A DNA stretch of 64,000 bases, taken from NCBI RefSeq assembly GCF_041053055.1, contig NZ_CP163443.1, positions 8,291,001-8,355,000 of the forward strand, written 5' to 3'. The notes beneath the pieces were generated by a model. It saw only the letters and a list, made by a program, of their open reading frames with translations. It had not been told where the DNA came from and made no database searches. This DNA is from Streptomyces sp. R41 (GTDB taxonomy: Bacteria; Actinomycetota; Actinomycetes; Streptomycetales; Streptomycetaceae). Positions 44,250 to 53,116 of this stretch are shown in pieces. The translations under genes and the position numbers were made by a program. Within the stretch, counting starts at the first letter, position 1, and every line of letters starts with the position of its first letter.

Positions 44250-45523
44250 CAGTTGGTCCTCCAGACCGCGACCCGCCAGCGCGAGATCCAGCCCCACAGC
44301 ACACCCGCGAGGAAGCCGGTGAGCACAAGGGCGCCGAGCAGCCACCAGCCGCGGCCGAGGCCGAACGAGGCGACGTCGCCCGCTTGGTCGGGCCCTTCGA
44401 CGACGTCGACCGTCAGCTCCAGCGGCAGACCGGGCGTCGTCTTCACGCCCGAGCCCGCGGAGAACGCATTCGACACCTGCAGACACACGACTTCAGCGGC
44501 GGCGCTCGTGTCCTCGTCGTCGTCGCTCTCGGCCTTCGGATAGCGCAGACCGGTCGAGATGACGTCGGTGCGGCCGTTGCCCGCGGCCTCGCCGCGGACG
44601 ATCTCGCGGCCGTGCACGGTGACGGCCCGCAGCAACACCCCGTAGTCCGGGTTGACTTCGCGGTCAGCCGCGACGCTCACCGAGGCCCGCAGCTCCTGGC
44701 CCGGCTCGACGTCCACGCGGTACCAGCGGTGCTGCGCGAACTCCTCGCGGTCCGTGTAGAGACCCGACTTGAGCGTGGGCGCCTTGGCGCACTCCGCGGC
44801 GCCTTCCACGGCGACCGGCGTCACCACGGGATCGGCGGCCCGGTCGACCAACTGGCCCACGCGGTCGGCAAGTTCCTCCTTGTGCTGGACCGAGGTGTAG
44901 GTGCCGCCGGTCGCTTCCGCGATGCAGCTGAGCTGGTCGCGGGTCTTGGCGTCGGGCACCAGGCCGAGCGTGTCGATGGTCAGGCCGATGCCCTTGGCCC
45001 CGATCTCGCGGGCCACCTCGCACGGGTCGAGGGGCTGGCAGGTGTCCTCGCCGTCGCTGATGAGGACGATGCGCCGGGTGCCCTCGCCGCCGTCGAGGTC
45101 GTCGGCCGCCTTCAGCAGCGCCGGACCGATCGGCGTCCAGCCGGTGGGCGTGAGGGTCGCGACGGCGGTCTTCGCCTCGGTGCGGTCCAGGGTCCCCACC
45201 GGGTACAGCTGAGCCGTGTCCTTGCAGCCCGTCTTGCGGTCATTGCCACGGTAGTTGGCGCCGAGGGTGCGGATGCCGAGCTGCACCTCCTGCGGCGTCG
45301 CGTCGAGCACCTCGTTGAACGCCTGCTTCGCCGCGGCCATCCGCGACCCGCCGTCGATGTCCCGAGCCCGCATCGAACCGCTGACGTCCAGCACGAGTTC
45401 GACCTTGGGAGCGGCCTGCTCCGCCGTTTCACCGGCGACCGCTCCGGCCGGAAAGGCGATCCCGGCCGTCAGGGCGGCAAGCAGGGCGCAGACTCCTGCT
45501 GCCAGCCGTTGTCTTGTGATCAT
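44249..45523 (-). CDS. Secreted von Willebrand factor A domain protein
   Basis: A 424-residue type I membrane protein. A signal peptide (to about AGAVAGE, residue 32) is followed by a vWA domain with an intact metal-ion site: VELVLDVSGSMRA (DxSxS), the Thr in LTPTGWTPIGPALL and the Asp in LISDGEDTCQ. A beta-rich domain follows (HRWYRVDVEPGQELRASVSVAADREVNPDYGVLLR), then one C-terminal helix (WWLLGALVLTGFLAGVLWGWISRW). Such proteins mediate protein-protein contact outside the cell. It is translationally coupled to 43401-44249. Confidence 0.88.
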   Translation of the reverse strand: MITRQRLAAGVCALLAALTAGIAFPAGAVAGETAEQAAPKVELVLDVSGSMRARDIDGGSRMAAAKQAFNEVLDATPQEVQLGIRTLGANYRGNDRKTGCKDTAQLYPVGTLDRTEAKTAVATLTPTGWTPIGPALLKAADDLDGGEGTRRIVLISDGEDTCQPLDPCEVAREIGAKGIGLTIDTLGLVPDAKTRDQLSCIAEATGGTYTSVQHKEELADRVGQLVDRAADPVVTPVAVEGAAECAKAPTLKSGLYTDREEFAQHRWYRVDVEPGQELRASVSVAADREVNPDYGVLLRAVTVHGREIVRGEAAGNGRTDVISTGLRYPKAESDDDEDTSAAAEVVCLQVSNAFSAGSGVKTTPGLPLELTVDVVEGPDQAGDVASFGLGRGWWLLGALVLTGFLAGVLWGWISRWRVAVWRTN

Positions 45524-45549
45524 CGGCGGATCCTATTGATCAAAGGTGC

Positions 45550-45679
45550 CGCGCTTCAAAACGATCTTCAAACCGAGCTTGAACGAGCTGGTGCACGTGC
45601 TCCGAAACGTGCCTCAAATCGCGCCTCAAGACGTGCCTCGAATCGTGCTTCAGGACGTGCCGCAAATCCTGCTTCACAT
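45550..45679. repeat. Degenerate 12-bp tandem repeat array
   Basis: About eleven units of a CGTGCCTCAAAT-like 12-mer, in exact register from 45596 to 45679 (seven units) with three more diverged units from 45550 to 45585 and a 10-bp unit between. It lies between the vWA gene and the siderophore synthetase and covers the latter's stop codon at 45674. In all frames it gives 4-residue repeats, but no coding use is likely. Confidence 0.85.
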
Positions 45680-47197
45680 CGAGTGGCCGCCCGAGCCGGG
45701 TCCCGTGAGCGGGTTGGGCAGTCGGGCCCACATGTCACCGGGTGTTTCCGGCGACAACCGCATCGAGGTCAACGCCTTGGTGGGCAGGGGTTCGTCGCGG
45801 AGGGCCGCGAGGTCGGCGGTGTCCGGCAGATCCCGTACGACGGTTTCCAGGGCCGCGCGCAGGGCGGCCGTCGAACCGGCTGTCGCCCCCAGCGCGCCGC
45901 CGACGAGCGAGCCGAAGAGCTTGCGGCGCAGGGTGGTCTCGTCGTCCGTGACGATCCGGCCGGAGAGGTCCGGGGCCGGGATGCCGTGGCGGGCGAGCCG
46001 GGCCGGGCTGATCCGGATGTCCGCCAGGTCGCGGTAGACGAGGCGGACCGGGGCGCCCGCGGGGTCGAGGACCACCAGCAGGTTCTGGCCGTGTGCCTCC
46101 AGGGCCACGCCCAGGTCGAGCAGCCGTAGCCCGACGGTGAGGACGAGCCGGGTGAACTCCGCGAGCCGGGCGGGGTCTTCGGTGAGGCCGGTCAGGGGAA
46201 GGGCGGCCACCGGGACGACCTGCTCGCCCGGCCGCGCGTACCCGTCCGGGGACTCCCGCAACACCGCCGCCAGATCAGGGCTGTTGGCGGTGATCGCGCC
46301 CAGGGTCCTGGTGATGTGCAGTGGCATGTCCAGGCGATCGGCCACCGCCTCCATGAACGCCGAGACGGTCTCGGCCGTCTCGACCGAGTACACCGAGATG
46401 TCGCGCACCGAGGAGGTCAGCCGGGCGCTCAGCGCGGTTTTGACGTGCGGGCCGTCCGGCAGGGCGAGGGTGCGCAGGGACATCAACGGATGGGCGGTGA
46501 GCCCGTCCTGGACAGGACGGTCCAGCACATGGGCCGACTGCCAGGGGTGGACCGGAATCAGGACGCGCTCGCCGTCCCGCAGCCACTTCGGCCACTCGCC
46601 CGTGACGAGGCAGTCGTCCGCGACCACCAGCCCCAGCTCCACGAGCGGCCGGTGCTCCGGCGCGTAGGCGAGCTGCTCGGCCGCCGAGAAACCCGGCCGC
46701 GAACGGCAGTTGGGGTGGTACGGATGCCCGTCGACGACCCGCTGCTCCCAGGTCCGGCTGTCCACGGGCACGGCCGGGTCGAAAGAGGCCGTCTGTCCCG
46801 CGCGGGACAGCGCCAAGGAGGCCACGCTGTGGTCGAGCTCGGCCGCGAAGGCGGGACCGTGCGGGACCGCGAGGGCGTCCAGGAGCCCGGCCGGACGATC
46901 GTACGGCTTGTCGTCGAGGCGTACCTCGGTGACGTACGCGGTGGTGGCGTACGGGTCCGCGTGCGGCCCGTGCAGCCGTCGGCCGTCGGTCAGGCGGACC
47001 GTGAGACCGTCGCGGCCCGGCTCGCGGCGCGCGATCCACGGCAGCGGCTCATGCGCCAGCGCCCGCCACAGACGGGTCAGCACGGCCGCCCGGGCGCCGG
47101 GCAGCGCCTGCGCGTACGGCGCCGCCAGGCCGGGGCGTACGACGCTCAGCTCGTCGGCCAGCGCCGCCTCGGCCGCGGGCGTGGGGGGACGGTGCAC
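45674..47197 (-). CDS. IucA/IucC family (NIS) siderophore synthetase A
   Basis: A 507-residue NRPS-independent siderophore synthetase, which joins a carboxylate to an amine or alcohol through an acyl-adenylate. The ATP-site elements are visible: VDGHPYHPNCRSRPGFS, LIPVHPWQSAHVL, the basic KTALSARLTSSVRDIS stretch and the metal-binding EAHGQNLLVVLD with VYRDLADIRI. A ferric-iron-transporter-like C-terminus is present. GTG start. Only 66 bp separate it from the divergent second synthetase, so the two surely act in one pathway. Substrates (citrate, succinate, alpha-ketoglutarate types) cannot be assigned by eye. Confidence 0.92.
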   Translation of the reverse strand: MHRPPTPAAEAALADELSVVRPGLAAPYAQALPGARAAVLTRLWRALAHEPLPWIARREPGRDGLTVRLTDGRRLHGPHADPYATTAYVTEVRLDDKPYDRPAGLLDALAVPHGPAFAAELDHSVASLALSRAGQTASFDPAVPVDSRTWEQRVVDGHPYHPNCRSRPGFSAAEQLAYAPEHRPLVELGLVVADDCLVTGEWPKWLRDGERVLIPVHPWQSAHVLDRPVQDGLTAHPLMSLRTLALPDGPHVKTALSARLTSSVRDISVYSVETAETVSAFMEAVADRLDMPLHITRTLGAITANSPDLAAVLRESPDGYARPGEQVVPVAALPLTGLTEDPARLAEFTRLVLTVGLRLLDLGVALEAHGQNLLVVLDPAGAPVRLVYRDLADIRISPARLARHGIPAPDLSGRIVTDDETTLRRKLFGSLVGGALGATAGSTAALRAALETVVRDLPDTADLAALRDEPLPTKALTSMRLSPETPGDMWARLPNPLTGPGSGGHSM

Positions 47198-47263
47198 GGT
47201 CGGGCTCCTTGGGTACGGGGACTGCGTCGCGGTCGTCCGCCACGGCAGACATACTGATCACCA

Positions 47264-48817
47264 GTGCACCGTATGGAACGAATGGATCGCGTGGACTCCA
47301 TGCCCCCCAAGCTCCCCCCGTTCGACGGGGGCGACACGGAAGAGGCCGCCGACGCGTACGCCGCCGCGCCACTGCTCAATTGTCTCCTGAGGGAGGTGGG
47401 GGAACCCGCCCAGGGCACGGGCGTGTTCCGGCTCCGGGCCAGTGGCCGACTGCTGCGCGTGCGGGGTGCTCGACGGCCCATGGAACCCGAGGTGTACGCC
47501 GGCCGCGCCTGGCATCGGCTCACCCACACCGAGCTGGTCAAACTCACCGCCGAGGAACTCCGCCGCTGCACCGGCCTTTCCAACTCCGAGCTGCCCGCCG
47601 AGATGATCGACAGCCGGGACGCGGTGGCCGCGCTGCTGGCCGCGCGCGCCCGCACGACACCGCCCGAGGACGCGTATCTGCGCTCCGAACAGTCCCTGAT
47701 CACCGGGCACCCGTACCACCCCGCCCCCAAGGCCCGCGGCGGCGGCCCGGTCACCGGCTGGCTGCCGTACGCGCCCGAGGCGTACGCCCGCTTCCCGCTG
47801 GACCTGCTCGCCGTGCGGGCGGACGCGGTCGTCGAGGAGGGCGACACGGCGGCATTCGACGCCCTCGGCCGGACCCCGCCCGGCTACCGGCTGCTGCCCG
47901 CCCACCCCTGGCAGCTCGACCTGGTCGGCGCCCGCCCGGAGATCCGGGACGCCTTCGCGGACGGCCGGCTGATACGCCTGGGGCGCACCGCACGACCCCT
48001 GTGGCCGACGGCCGCCATCCGCACGCTGTACGCGCCCGAGGACGACCGGTTCATGAAGTTCAGTCTCGACGTGCGCATCACCAACGACATTCGCCGGCTG
48101 TGGCGGCACGACCTGCTGAAAATGCGCCGCACCGACGAGGCGACCGCCACGGCCTTCGCCGCTGTGCCGGGTCCCGCCGCCTGGCTGAGCGACCGCGGCT
48201 ACCGCACCGCCGACTTCGCCTTCGAGGAACTCGCCGTCCTCGTCCGCGACGGACTGCGCGAGCACCTGGTCCCCGGGGCGACCCCGCTCCTCGCGGCCGC
48301 CCTCGTGGAAGGCTTCGACGGCAGCCCCCTCGACCGGCTCACCGATCCCTCCGCCTGGTGGGCGGCGTATCTGGGCCAGGTCGTGCCTCCGGTACTGGAG
48401 GCGTTCGCGCGGCACGGAGTCGTCGTCGAGGCGCACGTGCAGAACTCGCTGGTCGCCGTCGACGCCGACGGCATGCCCGTACAGGCGCTCTTCCGGGACG
48501 CGGAAGGCGTGAAACTGCTGCCCGGGGTGACGCGCGCGGCGGGCTGGCAACGGCTCGTGTACTGCCTGATCGTCAACCACGTCACCGAACTCGCCCTACT
48601 CCTCGCCGAACGCCACCCGGGCCTGGACCCGTGGCCCGCCGTACGACGGGAGCTGATCCGCTACGACACCGAGCGCGGCCTCCCCGAGATCGCGGACCTG
48701 CTCTCCTCGCCCACCCTCCCCGGCAAGACGAACCTCCTCTTGCGGTGGACGGGCGCGGACGGCGCGGACGCGCGGTATGCGCCGCTGCCCAACCCGCTCC
48801 GGGAGCCGTCGAGGTGA
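47264..48817 (+). CDS. IucA/IucC family (NIS) siderophore synthetase B
   Basis: A 517-residue synthetase of the same family. Conserved parts are SLITGHPYHPAPKARGG, LLPAHPWQLDLV, the FMKFSLDVRITNDIRRLWRHD ATP/substrate stretch and VVEAHVQNSLVAVD...FRDAEGVKL. The start is ambiguous: GTG 47264, ATG 47273 and ATG 47282 are all in frame, none has a ribosome site, and CATACT at 47250 would place transcription near 47264, so a leaderless message is possible. Divergent from synthetase A. No transporter, decarboxylase or hydroxylase gene lies beside them. Confidence 0.92.
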   Translation: MHRMERMDRVDSMPPKLPPFDGGDTEEAADAYAAAPLLNCLLREVGEPAQGTGVFRLRASGRLLRVRGARRPMEPEVYAGRAWHRLTHTELVKLTAEELRRCTGLSNSELPAEMIDSRDAVAALLAARARTTPPEDAYLRSEQSLITGHPYHPAPKARGGGPVTGWLPYAPEAYARFPLDLLAVRADAVVEEGDTAAFDALGRTPPGYRLLPAHPWQLDLVGARPEIRDAFADGRLIRLGRTARPLWPTAAIRTLYAPEDDRFMKFSLDVRITNDIRRLWRHDLLKMRRTDEATATAFAAVPGPAAWLSDRGYRTADFAFEELAVLVRDGLREHLVPGATPLLAAALVEGFDGSPLDRLTDPSAWWAAYLGQVVPPVLEAFARHGVVVEAHVQNSLVAVDADGMPVQALFRDAEGVKLLPGVTRAAGWQRLVYCLIVNHVTELALLLAERHPGLDPWPAVRRELIRYDTERGLPEIADLLSSPTLPGKTNLLLRWTGADGADARYAPLPNPLREPSR

Positions 48818-48920
48818 TCGTCCGCCCGGCGTGGAGGGCGTGCCCCGCGATGGTGCTCGGGGCCGTGCGGCGCGGACAATGCCGATCACCTGTCCCGTCC
48901 GCTGCTTTACGCTGGCCGGT

Positions 48921-49835
48921 GTGCTGCGCGACGTGACCGCTGTTCGATACGTGACCCCGCTGAGGGCGGGCGGCTCCGTGCCCGGAGTCGTCGAGGCCGA
49001 TGACCTGGGGACGTACGTCGTGAAGTTCACGGGCTCCGCGCAGGGCCGCAAGGCGCTGGTCGCCGAGATCATCGTCGGTGAGCTGGCGCGCGCCCTCGGG
49101 CTGCGGTTCCCCGAGCTCGTGCTCGTGCACTTCGACCCGGCGGTGGGCGAGCACGAGCCCCACCAGGAGGTCCAGGACCTCCTGCGCTCCAGCGCCGGCC
49201 TCAACCTCGGCATGGACTATCTGCCGGGCGCGAAGGACTTCACCCCGGAGATCGCCAAGACGTTCCCCGTCGACCCGCTGGAGGCGGGCAAGGTGATCTG
49301 GCTGGACGCCCTCACGGTCAATGTGGACCGCACGGTGCACAGCTCGAACCTGATGATCTGGCCCACCTTCGGCACCACGCCCCCGCGGCTGTGGCTCATC
49401 GACCACGGTGCCGCCCTGGTCTTCCACCACCGCTGGGACGCCTCGGCACCGGAGAAGGCGTACGACTTCCGGCGCCACGCGCTCGGTGGCTACACCCCGG
49501 ACACGCGGGCGGCGGACGCCGCGCTCGCCCCCCTGGTGACCGAGGAACTCCTGCGCTCGGTCCTGGCCGAGGTGCCCGACGCCTGGCTCACGGAAGAGCC
49601 CGGTTTCACGACCCCCGACGCGGTCCGCGAGGCCTACGTCGGCTATCTGCACGCCCGCGTGCAGGCCTCCGCGGCGTGGCTGCCCACGGACTTCCCCAGC
49701 CGGGAAGAGCTCGCCGCCGAAGACGCCCACCGCGCGGCGAAAACCCAGGAGGGCCGGCCGAACTGGCTGAAGCGGGTCCCGGACCTGCACGGCAAACCGG
49801 CGGCGGAACAGGATTGGTCGGTACACCTCGGATGA
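48921..49835 (+). CDS. HipA-like kinase domain protein
   Basis: A 304-residue protein with a compact HipA/PI3-kinase-like fold. TYVVKFTGSAQGRKALVAEIIVGELARALGL corresponds to the nucleotide-binding Lys and the following helix. WLDALTVNVDRTVHSSNLM is the catalytic-loop-like D-x(5)-N-x-D-R...N motif, and LWLIDHGAALVFHH the metal-binding IDHG. The HipA N-terminal dimerisation domain is absent, and no HipB antitoxin gene is adjacent, so a classic toxin role is unlikely. GTG start. The SelW-like gene overlaps its end by 4 bp. Confidence 0.8.
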   Translation: MLRDVTAVRYVTPLRAGGSVPGVVEADDLGTYVVKFTGSAQGRKALVAEIIVGELARALGLRFPELVLVHFDPAVGEHEPHQEVQDLLRSSAGLNLGMDYLPGAKDFTPEIAKTFPVDPLEAGKVIWLDALTVNVDRTVHSSNLMIWPTFGTTPPRLWLIDHGAALVFHHRWDASAPEKAYDFRRHALGGYTPDTRAADAALAPLVTEELLRSVLAEVPDAWLTEEPGFTTPDAVREAYVGYLHARVQASAAWLPTDFPSREELAAEDAHRAAKTQEGRPNWLKRVPDLHGKPAAEQDWSVHLG

Positions 49836-50107
49836 CAGAGATCCACCGCGTTCAGATCGAGTACTGCACCCAGTGCCGCTGGCTGCCCCGCGCCGCCTGG
49901 CTGGCCCAGGAGCTGCTCACGACCTTCGAGACCGAGCTGACGGAGCTGTCCCTGAAGCCCGGCACCGGCGGCGTCTTCGTCGTACGGGTCGACGACGAGG
50001 TCGTCTGGGACCGGCGGGAGCAGGGCTTCCCCGAACCCACGGCGGTGAAGCGCCTCGTACGCGACCGAGTGGCCCCGGAAAAGTCCCTGGGCCACTCGGA
50101 CAAGTGA
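49832..50107 (+). CDS. SelW/SelT-like thioredoxin-fold protein (Rdx family)
   Basis: A 91-residue protein of the Rdx family. The redox motif is IEYCTQCRWLPRAAWLAQELL, with C-x-x-C at residues ~11-14 in place of the selenocysteine form. The rest follows the family (LTELSLKPGTGGVFVVRVDDEVVWDRREQGFPEPTAVKRLVRD). Likely a small thiol redox protein or adaptor. The ATGA overlap with the HipA-like gene indicates coupled translation. It converges on aceB with a gap of only 4 bp. Confidence 0.9.
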   Translation: MTEIHRVQIEYCTQCRWLPRAAWLAQELLTTFETELTELSLKPGTGGVFVVRVDDEVVWDRREQGFPEPTAVKRLVRDRVAPEKSLGHSDK

Positions 50108-50111
50108 CGGT

Positions 50112-51746
50112 TCAGCCGGCCAGCTGCTCGTAGGCGGGAAGGGTCAGGAAGTCCGCGTAGTCCTCGTCGAGCGCGACCTCCAGGAGCAGGTCGTGCGCCT
50201 GCTGCCAGTGGCCGGCCGCGAAGGCCTCCTCGCCGATCTCGGCGCGGATGTTCGCCAGCTCCTCGGCGGCGACCTCGCGGGCCAGCTCCGGCGTGGCCTT
50301 CACGGTCTTTCCGTCGTGCTCGAACTCGACGCCCGCGTTGATCCACTGCCAGATCTGCGAGCGGGAGATCTCGGCGGTGGCCGCGTCCTCCATCAGGTTG
50401 AAGATGGCGACCGCGCCGAGGCCGCGCAGCCAGGCCTCGATGTAGCGGATGCCCACCTGCACGGCGTTGACCAGACCGTCGTACGTGGGCTCGGCGTGGA
50501 GGGAGTCGATGGCGATCAGGTCACCGGCGGCGACGGAGACGTCCTCGCGCAGCCGGTCCTTCTGGTTGGGCTTGTCGCCGAGGACCGCGTCGAAGGAGGC
50601 CATCGCGATCGGCACCAGGTCCGGGTGGGCCACCCACGACCCGTCGAAGCCGTCGTTCGCCTCGCGGTCCTTGTCGGCCTTGACCTTCTCGAAGGCGACC
50701 TTGTTGACCTCTTCGTCGCGACGCGAGGGGATGAACGCCGCCATGCCGCCGATCGCGTGCGCACCGCGCTTGTGGCAGGTGCGGACGAGCAGTTCGGTGT
50801 AGGCGCGCATGAACGGGGCCGTCATCGTGACCGCGTTGCGGTCCGGCAGCACGAACTTCTGGCCGCCGTCACGGAAGTTCTTGACGATGGAGAAGAGGTA
50901 GTCCCAGCGGCCCGCGTTCAACCCGGCGGCGTGGTCGCGGAGTTCGTAGAGGATCTCCTCCATCTCGTACGCGGCCGTGATCGTCTCGATCAGGACGGTC
51001 GCGCGGACCGTGCCCTGCGGGATGCCGACGTAGTCCTGCGCGAAGACGAAGACGTCGTTCCAGAGGCGGGCCTCCAGGTGCGACTCGGTCTTCGGGAGGT
51101 AGAAGTACGGGCCCTTGCCGAGGTCGAGCAGGCGCTGCGCGTTGTGGAAGAAGTAGAGGCCGAAGTCGACGAGCGCGCCCGGGACGGGCTTGCCGTCCGC
51201 GTCGACGAGGTGGCGCTCGTTCAGGTGCCAGCCGCGCGGCCGCATGACGACCGTCGCGAGCTCGTCATTCGCCTTCAGGGCGTACGACTTGCCGGACTTC
51301 GGGTCGGTGAAGTCGATGTTCCGGGTGTACGCGTCGATCAGGTTGAGCTGGCCGAGGACCACGTTCTCCCAGGTGGGCGCCGAGGCGTCCTCGAAGTCCG
51401 CGAGCCAGACCTTGGCGCCCGAGTTGAGGGCGTTGATGGTCATCTTGCGGTCGGTGGGGCCGGTGATCTCGACGCGGCGGTCGTTCAGGGCGGCCGGAGC
51501 GGGGGCCACCTTCCAGGAGTCGTCCGCACGGATCGCGGCGGTCTCCGGAAGGAAGTCGAGCGTGGAGGTGCGGGCGATCTCGGCGCGGCGCTCCGCGCGG
51601 CGGGCGAGGAGCTCGTCACGCCGGGGCGTGAACAGCCGGTGCAGCTCGGCCACGAAGGCGAGGGCCGCGTCGGTGAGGACCTCTTCCTGCCGGGGCAGGG
51701 GCTCGGCGTCGACGATGGCCAGCGGCGACGGCGCTGGTGCGGACAT
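50112..51746 (-). CDS. aceB: Malate synthase A
   Basis: A 544-residue malate synthase of the A type, condensing glyoxylate with acetyl-CoA to malate. Key parts are [64 protein letters not shown], the [36 protein letters not shown] catalytic region and the C-terminal [19 protein letters not shown] with the catalytic Asp. Its promoter carries both the AllR-type pair and the TCAACA palindrome, so it belongs to the allantoin-glyoxylate regulon rather than acting only in the glyoxylate bypass. Confidence 0.96.
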   Translation of the reverse strand: MSAPAPSPLAIVDAEPLPRQEEVLTDAALAFVAELHRLFTPRRDELLARRAERRAEIARTSTLDFLPETAAIRADDSWKVAPAPAALNDRRVEITGPTDRKMTINALNSGAKVWLADFEDASAPTWENVVLGQLNLIDAYTRNIDFTDPKSGKSYALKANDELATVVMRPRGWHLNERHLVDADGKPVPGALVDFGLYFFHNAQRLLDLGKGPYFYLPKTESHLEARLWNDVFVFAQDYVGIPQGTVRATVLIETITAAYEMEEILYELRDHAAGLNAGRWDYLFSIVKNFRDGGQKFVLPDRNAVTMTAPFMRAYTELLVRTCHKRGAHAIGGMAAFIPSRRDEEVNKVAFEKVKADKDREANDGFDGSWVAHPDLVPIAMASFDAVLGDKPNQKDRLREDVSVAAGDLIAIDSLHAEPTYDGLVNAVQVGIRYIEAWLRGLGAVAIFNLMEDAATAEISRSQIWQWINAGVEFEHDGKTVKATPELAREVAAEELANIRAEIGEEAFAAGHWQQAHDLLLEVALDEDYADFLTLPAYEQLAG

Positions 51747-51840
51747 GAGCTGTCACTTCCTTCAGCGAGCTGCGTACATACGGCACTGGGTGCCAGGGGC
51801 ACCGGAAGCGGCTGACCGCGCCTTCGGGGCGGTCCAGCCC

Positions 51841-51893
51841 TTCTGAGCAGTGGATACTAGTTTCCTCATGGTGGAAGTTCAATGGTTTGTTGA
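51841..51893 (-). promoter_or_regulatory. aceB promoter: AllR-type pair plus TCAACA palindrome
   Basis: Minus strand: TTGAAC (51882-51877), 17-bp spacer, TAGTAT (51859-51854). The 15-bp box TTCCTCATGGTGGAA (51862-51876, plus reading) exactly fills the spacer; the second, TTCTGAGCAGTGGAT (51841-51855), covers the -10 and start. The pitch is 21 bp. A TCAACA-type palindrome with one mismatched pair (51879-51893) overlaps the -35. Confidence 0.75.
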
Positions 51894-51942
51894 TGTCGAG
51901 ATTCTCTGAGTCGAGGCAAGATGGCGCTCGGTGCCACCATGC

Positions 51943-52542
51943 TTACTCAAGGTGGATCAGATCGCCTTCCGTGTCGATGTCGTACGCCTGTGCCACATCA
52001 CCGCACTCGACGAGTGTGATGGCGTCCTCGTGCGCCTTCAGATAGGCGCGCGCCCCCCGGTCGCCGGTGGCGGTCGCCGTGATCCCGGCCCAGTGACCGG
52101 CGCCGAAGAGCACCGGGTGCCCGCGCTCTCCGTCGTACGCCGCCGCCGCGAGCGACAGCGGTGACTCGTAGGCGGCGAGGACCCGGGCCACCGCCTCCCG
52201 CCCGATTCCGGGCTGATCGACGAGCGACACCAGCGCGGCCCGCGCCCCCGTGGCCGCCAGCGAGTCCAGCCCCGCCCGCAGCGAGGAGCCCATCCCCTCC
52301 TCCCACTCCGGGTTGTCCACGAGGACGCACCCCGGCAGTTCCGCCCGCTCCCGTACGGCGTCGGCCTGGGCGCCCAGAACCACGTGGATCCGGGTGCAGC
52401 CCCCCGCGCGCAGGACTTCGACCGCGTGTTCGACAAGGGGCCGTCCCCGGTGGGACAGGAGTGCCTTGGGGCGACCCCCGAGGCGCCGGCCGCCGCCGGC
52501 CGCCAACAACAGCCCGGCCACCTCGTCTTTGTTCTCCGTCAT
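51943..52542 (-). CDS. MobA/MocA-like nucleotidyltransferase
   Basis: A 199-residue NTP-transferase. The nucleotide-binding loop LLLAAGGGRRLGGRPKALLSHRGRPLVEHAVEVLRAGG and the metal-binding ALVSLVDQPGIGREAVARVL match the molybdopterin cytidylyl-/guanylyltransferase family. GHPVLFGAGHWAGI follows, as in MocA. It probably finishes the molybdenum cofactor of xanthine dehydrogenase-type enzymes, which fits the purine-catabolic setting, although no xdh gene is in the window. Start 52542 (MTENKDEVAG) is preferred over a longer frame to 52728. Confidence 0.87.
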   Translation of the reverse strand: MTENKDEVAGLLLAAGGGRRLGGRPKALLSHRGRPLVEHAVEVLRAGGCTRIHVVLGAQADAVRERAELPGCVLVDNPEWEEGMGSSLRAGLDSLAATGARAALVSLVDQPGIGREAVARVLAAYESPLSLAAAAYDGERGHPVLFGAGHWAGITATATGDRGARAYLKAHEDAITLVECGDVAQAYDIDTEGDLIHLE

Positions 52543-52751
52543 GTCCCCTGCATACCCGACCCGGCCCGAGCGCGCCCCGGAACCCCGGCGGGCCCTGTGG
52601 TGTCCATGGACTGAATTTCCGTTCGCGGAGTGGCGCCCGGCGCAGGGTGTGGCGTTTACTGGCCCGCGTCCCCCGGCGCCCGACCACCGCCACGGGGAGC
52701 TGGGCCGACGTACGAAGGACTGACGCACAACGGCGTGCGAGGGGGAGAGCT

Positions 52752-53066
52752 GTGTTGCGGAGCTTGGGGCAGAGGCCAGTGACCGGCAGCGACGAGGATC
52801 CGAGGGTGGCGGAACTGCGCAGTGCCGTCTCCCGGCTGCGCCGTGAACTCGCCGCGCACCCGGCCGAGTTCCCCGACCGCGGCATCGCCGAGGACGAACT
52901 CGCGGCCCTCGCCGCGATGGCCGTCAGCGGCATCCCCGAGATCCCCCGGCTGCGCCGCTCCCTGCTCCTGATCGCGGGCGCGATCGGCTCGGTCAGTGCA
53001 CTGGCGACGAGCCTCTCCGATGTCCGCAGCGCCGTGGACCTCTTCGGGGAACCGCCGCGGCGGTAG
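52752..53066 (+). CDS. DUF5955-like small protein
   Basis: A 104-residue protein of the Streptomyces DUF5955 type. It has a charged N-terminal helix (DEDPRVAELRSAVSRLRRELAAHPAEFPDRGIAEDELAALAAMAVSGIPEIPRLRRS) and a hydrophobic stretch LLLIAGAIGSVSALATSLSDVRSAVDLF that could be membrane-associated or a buried helix. Function unknown. GTG start with GGGGGAG upstream. Its neighbours give no functional link; I am fairly confident it is real but not of its role. Confidence 0.7.
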   Translation: MLRSLGQRPVTGSDEDPRVAELRSAVSRLRRELAAHPAEFPDRGIAEDELAALAAMAVSGIPEIPRLRRSLLLIAGAIGSVSALATSLSDVRSAVDLFGEPPRR

Positions 53067-53116
53067 CCGTGTACCAACCGCCGCGGCAGTAGCCGTGCAC
53101 CTCAGGACAGGCCGAT

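Noticed and set aside
45550..45679. CRISPR array
   Set aside because: The repeat is 12 bp with no spacers, and no cas gene is in the window.
45540..45731. Short frames with 4-residue repeats in the 12-bp array
   Set aside because: Every frame of a 12-bp repeat gives a 4-residue repeat. No start with a ribosome site, and the array runs through a stop codon of a real gene.
48921..49835. HipA toxin of a HipAB module
   Set aside because: The HipA N-terminal domain and a HipB-type partner are missing.
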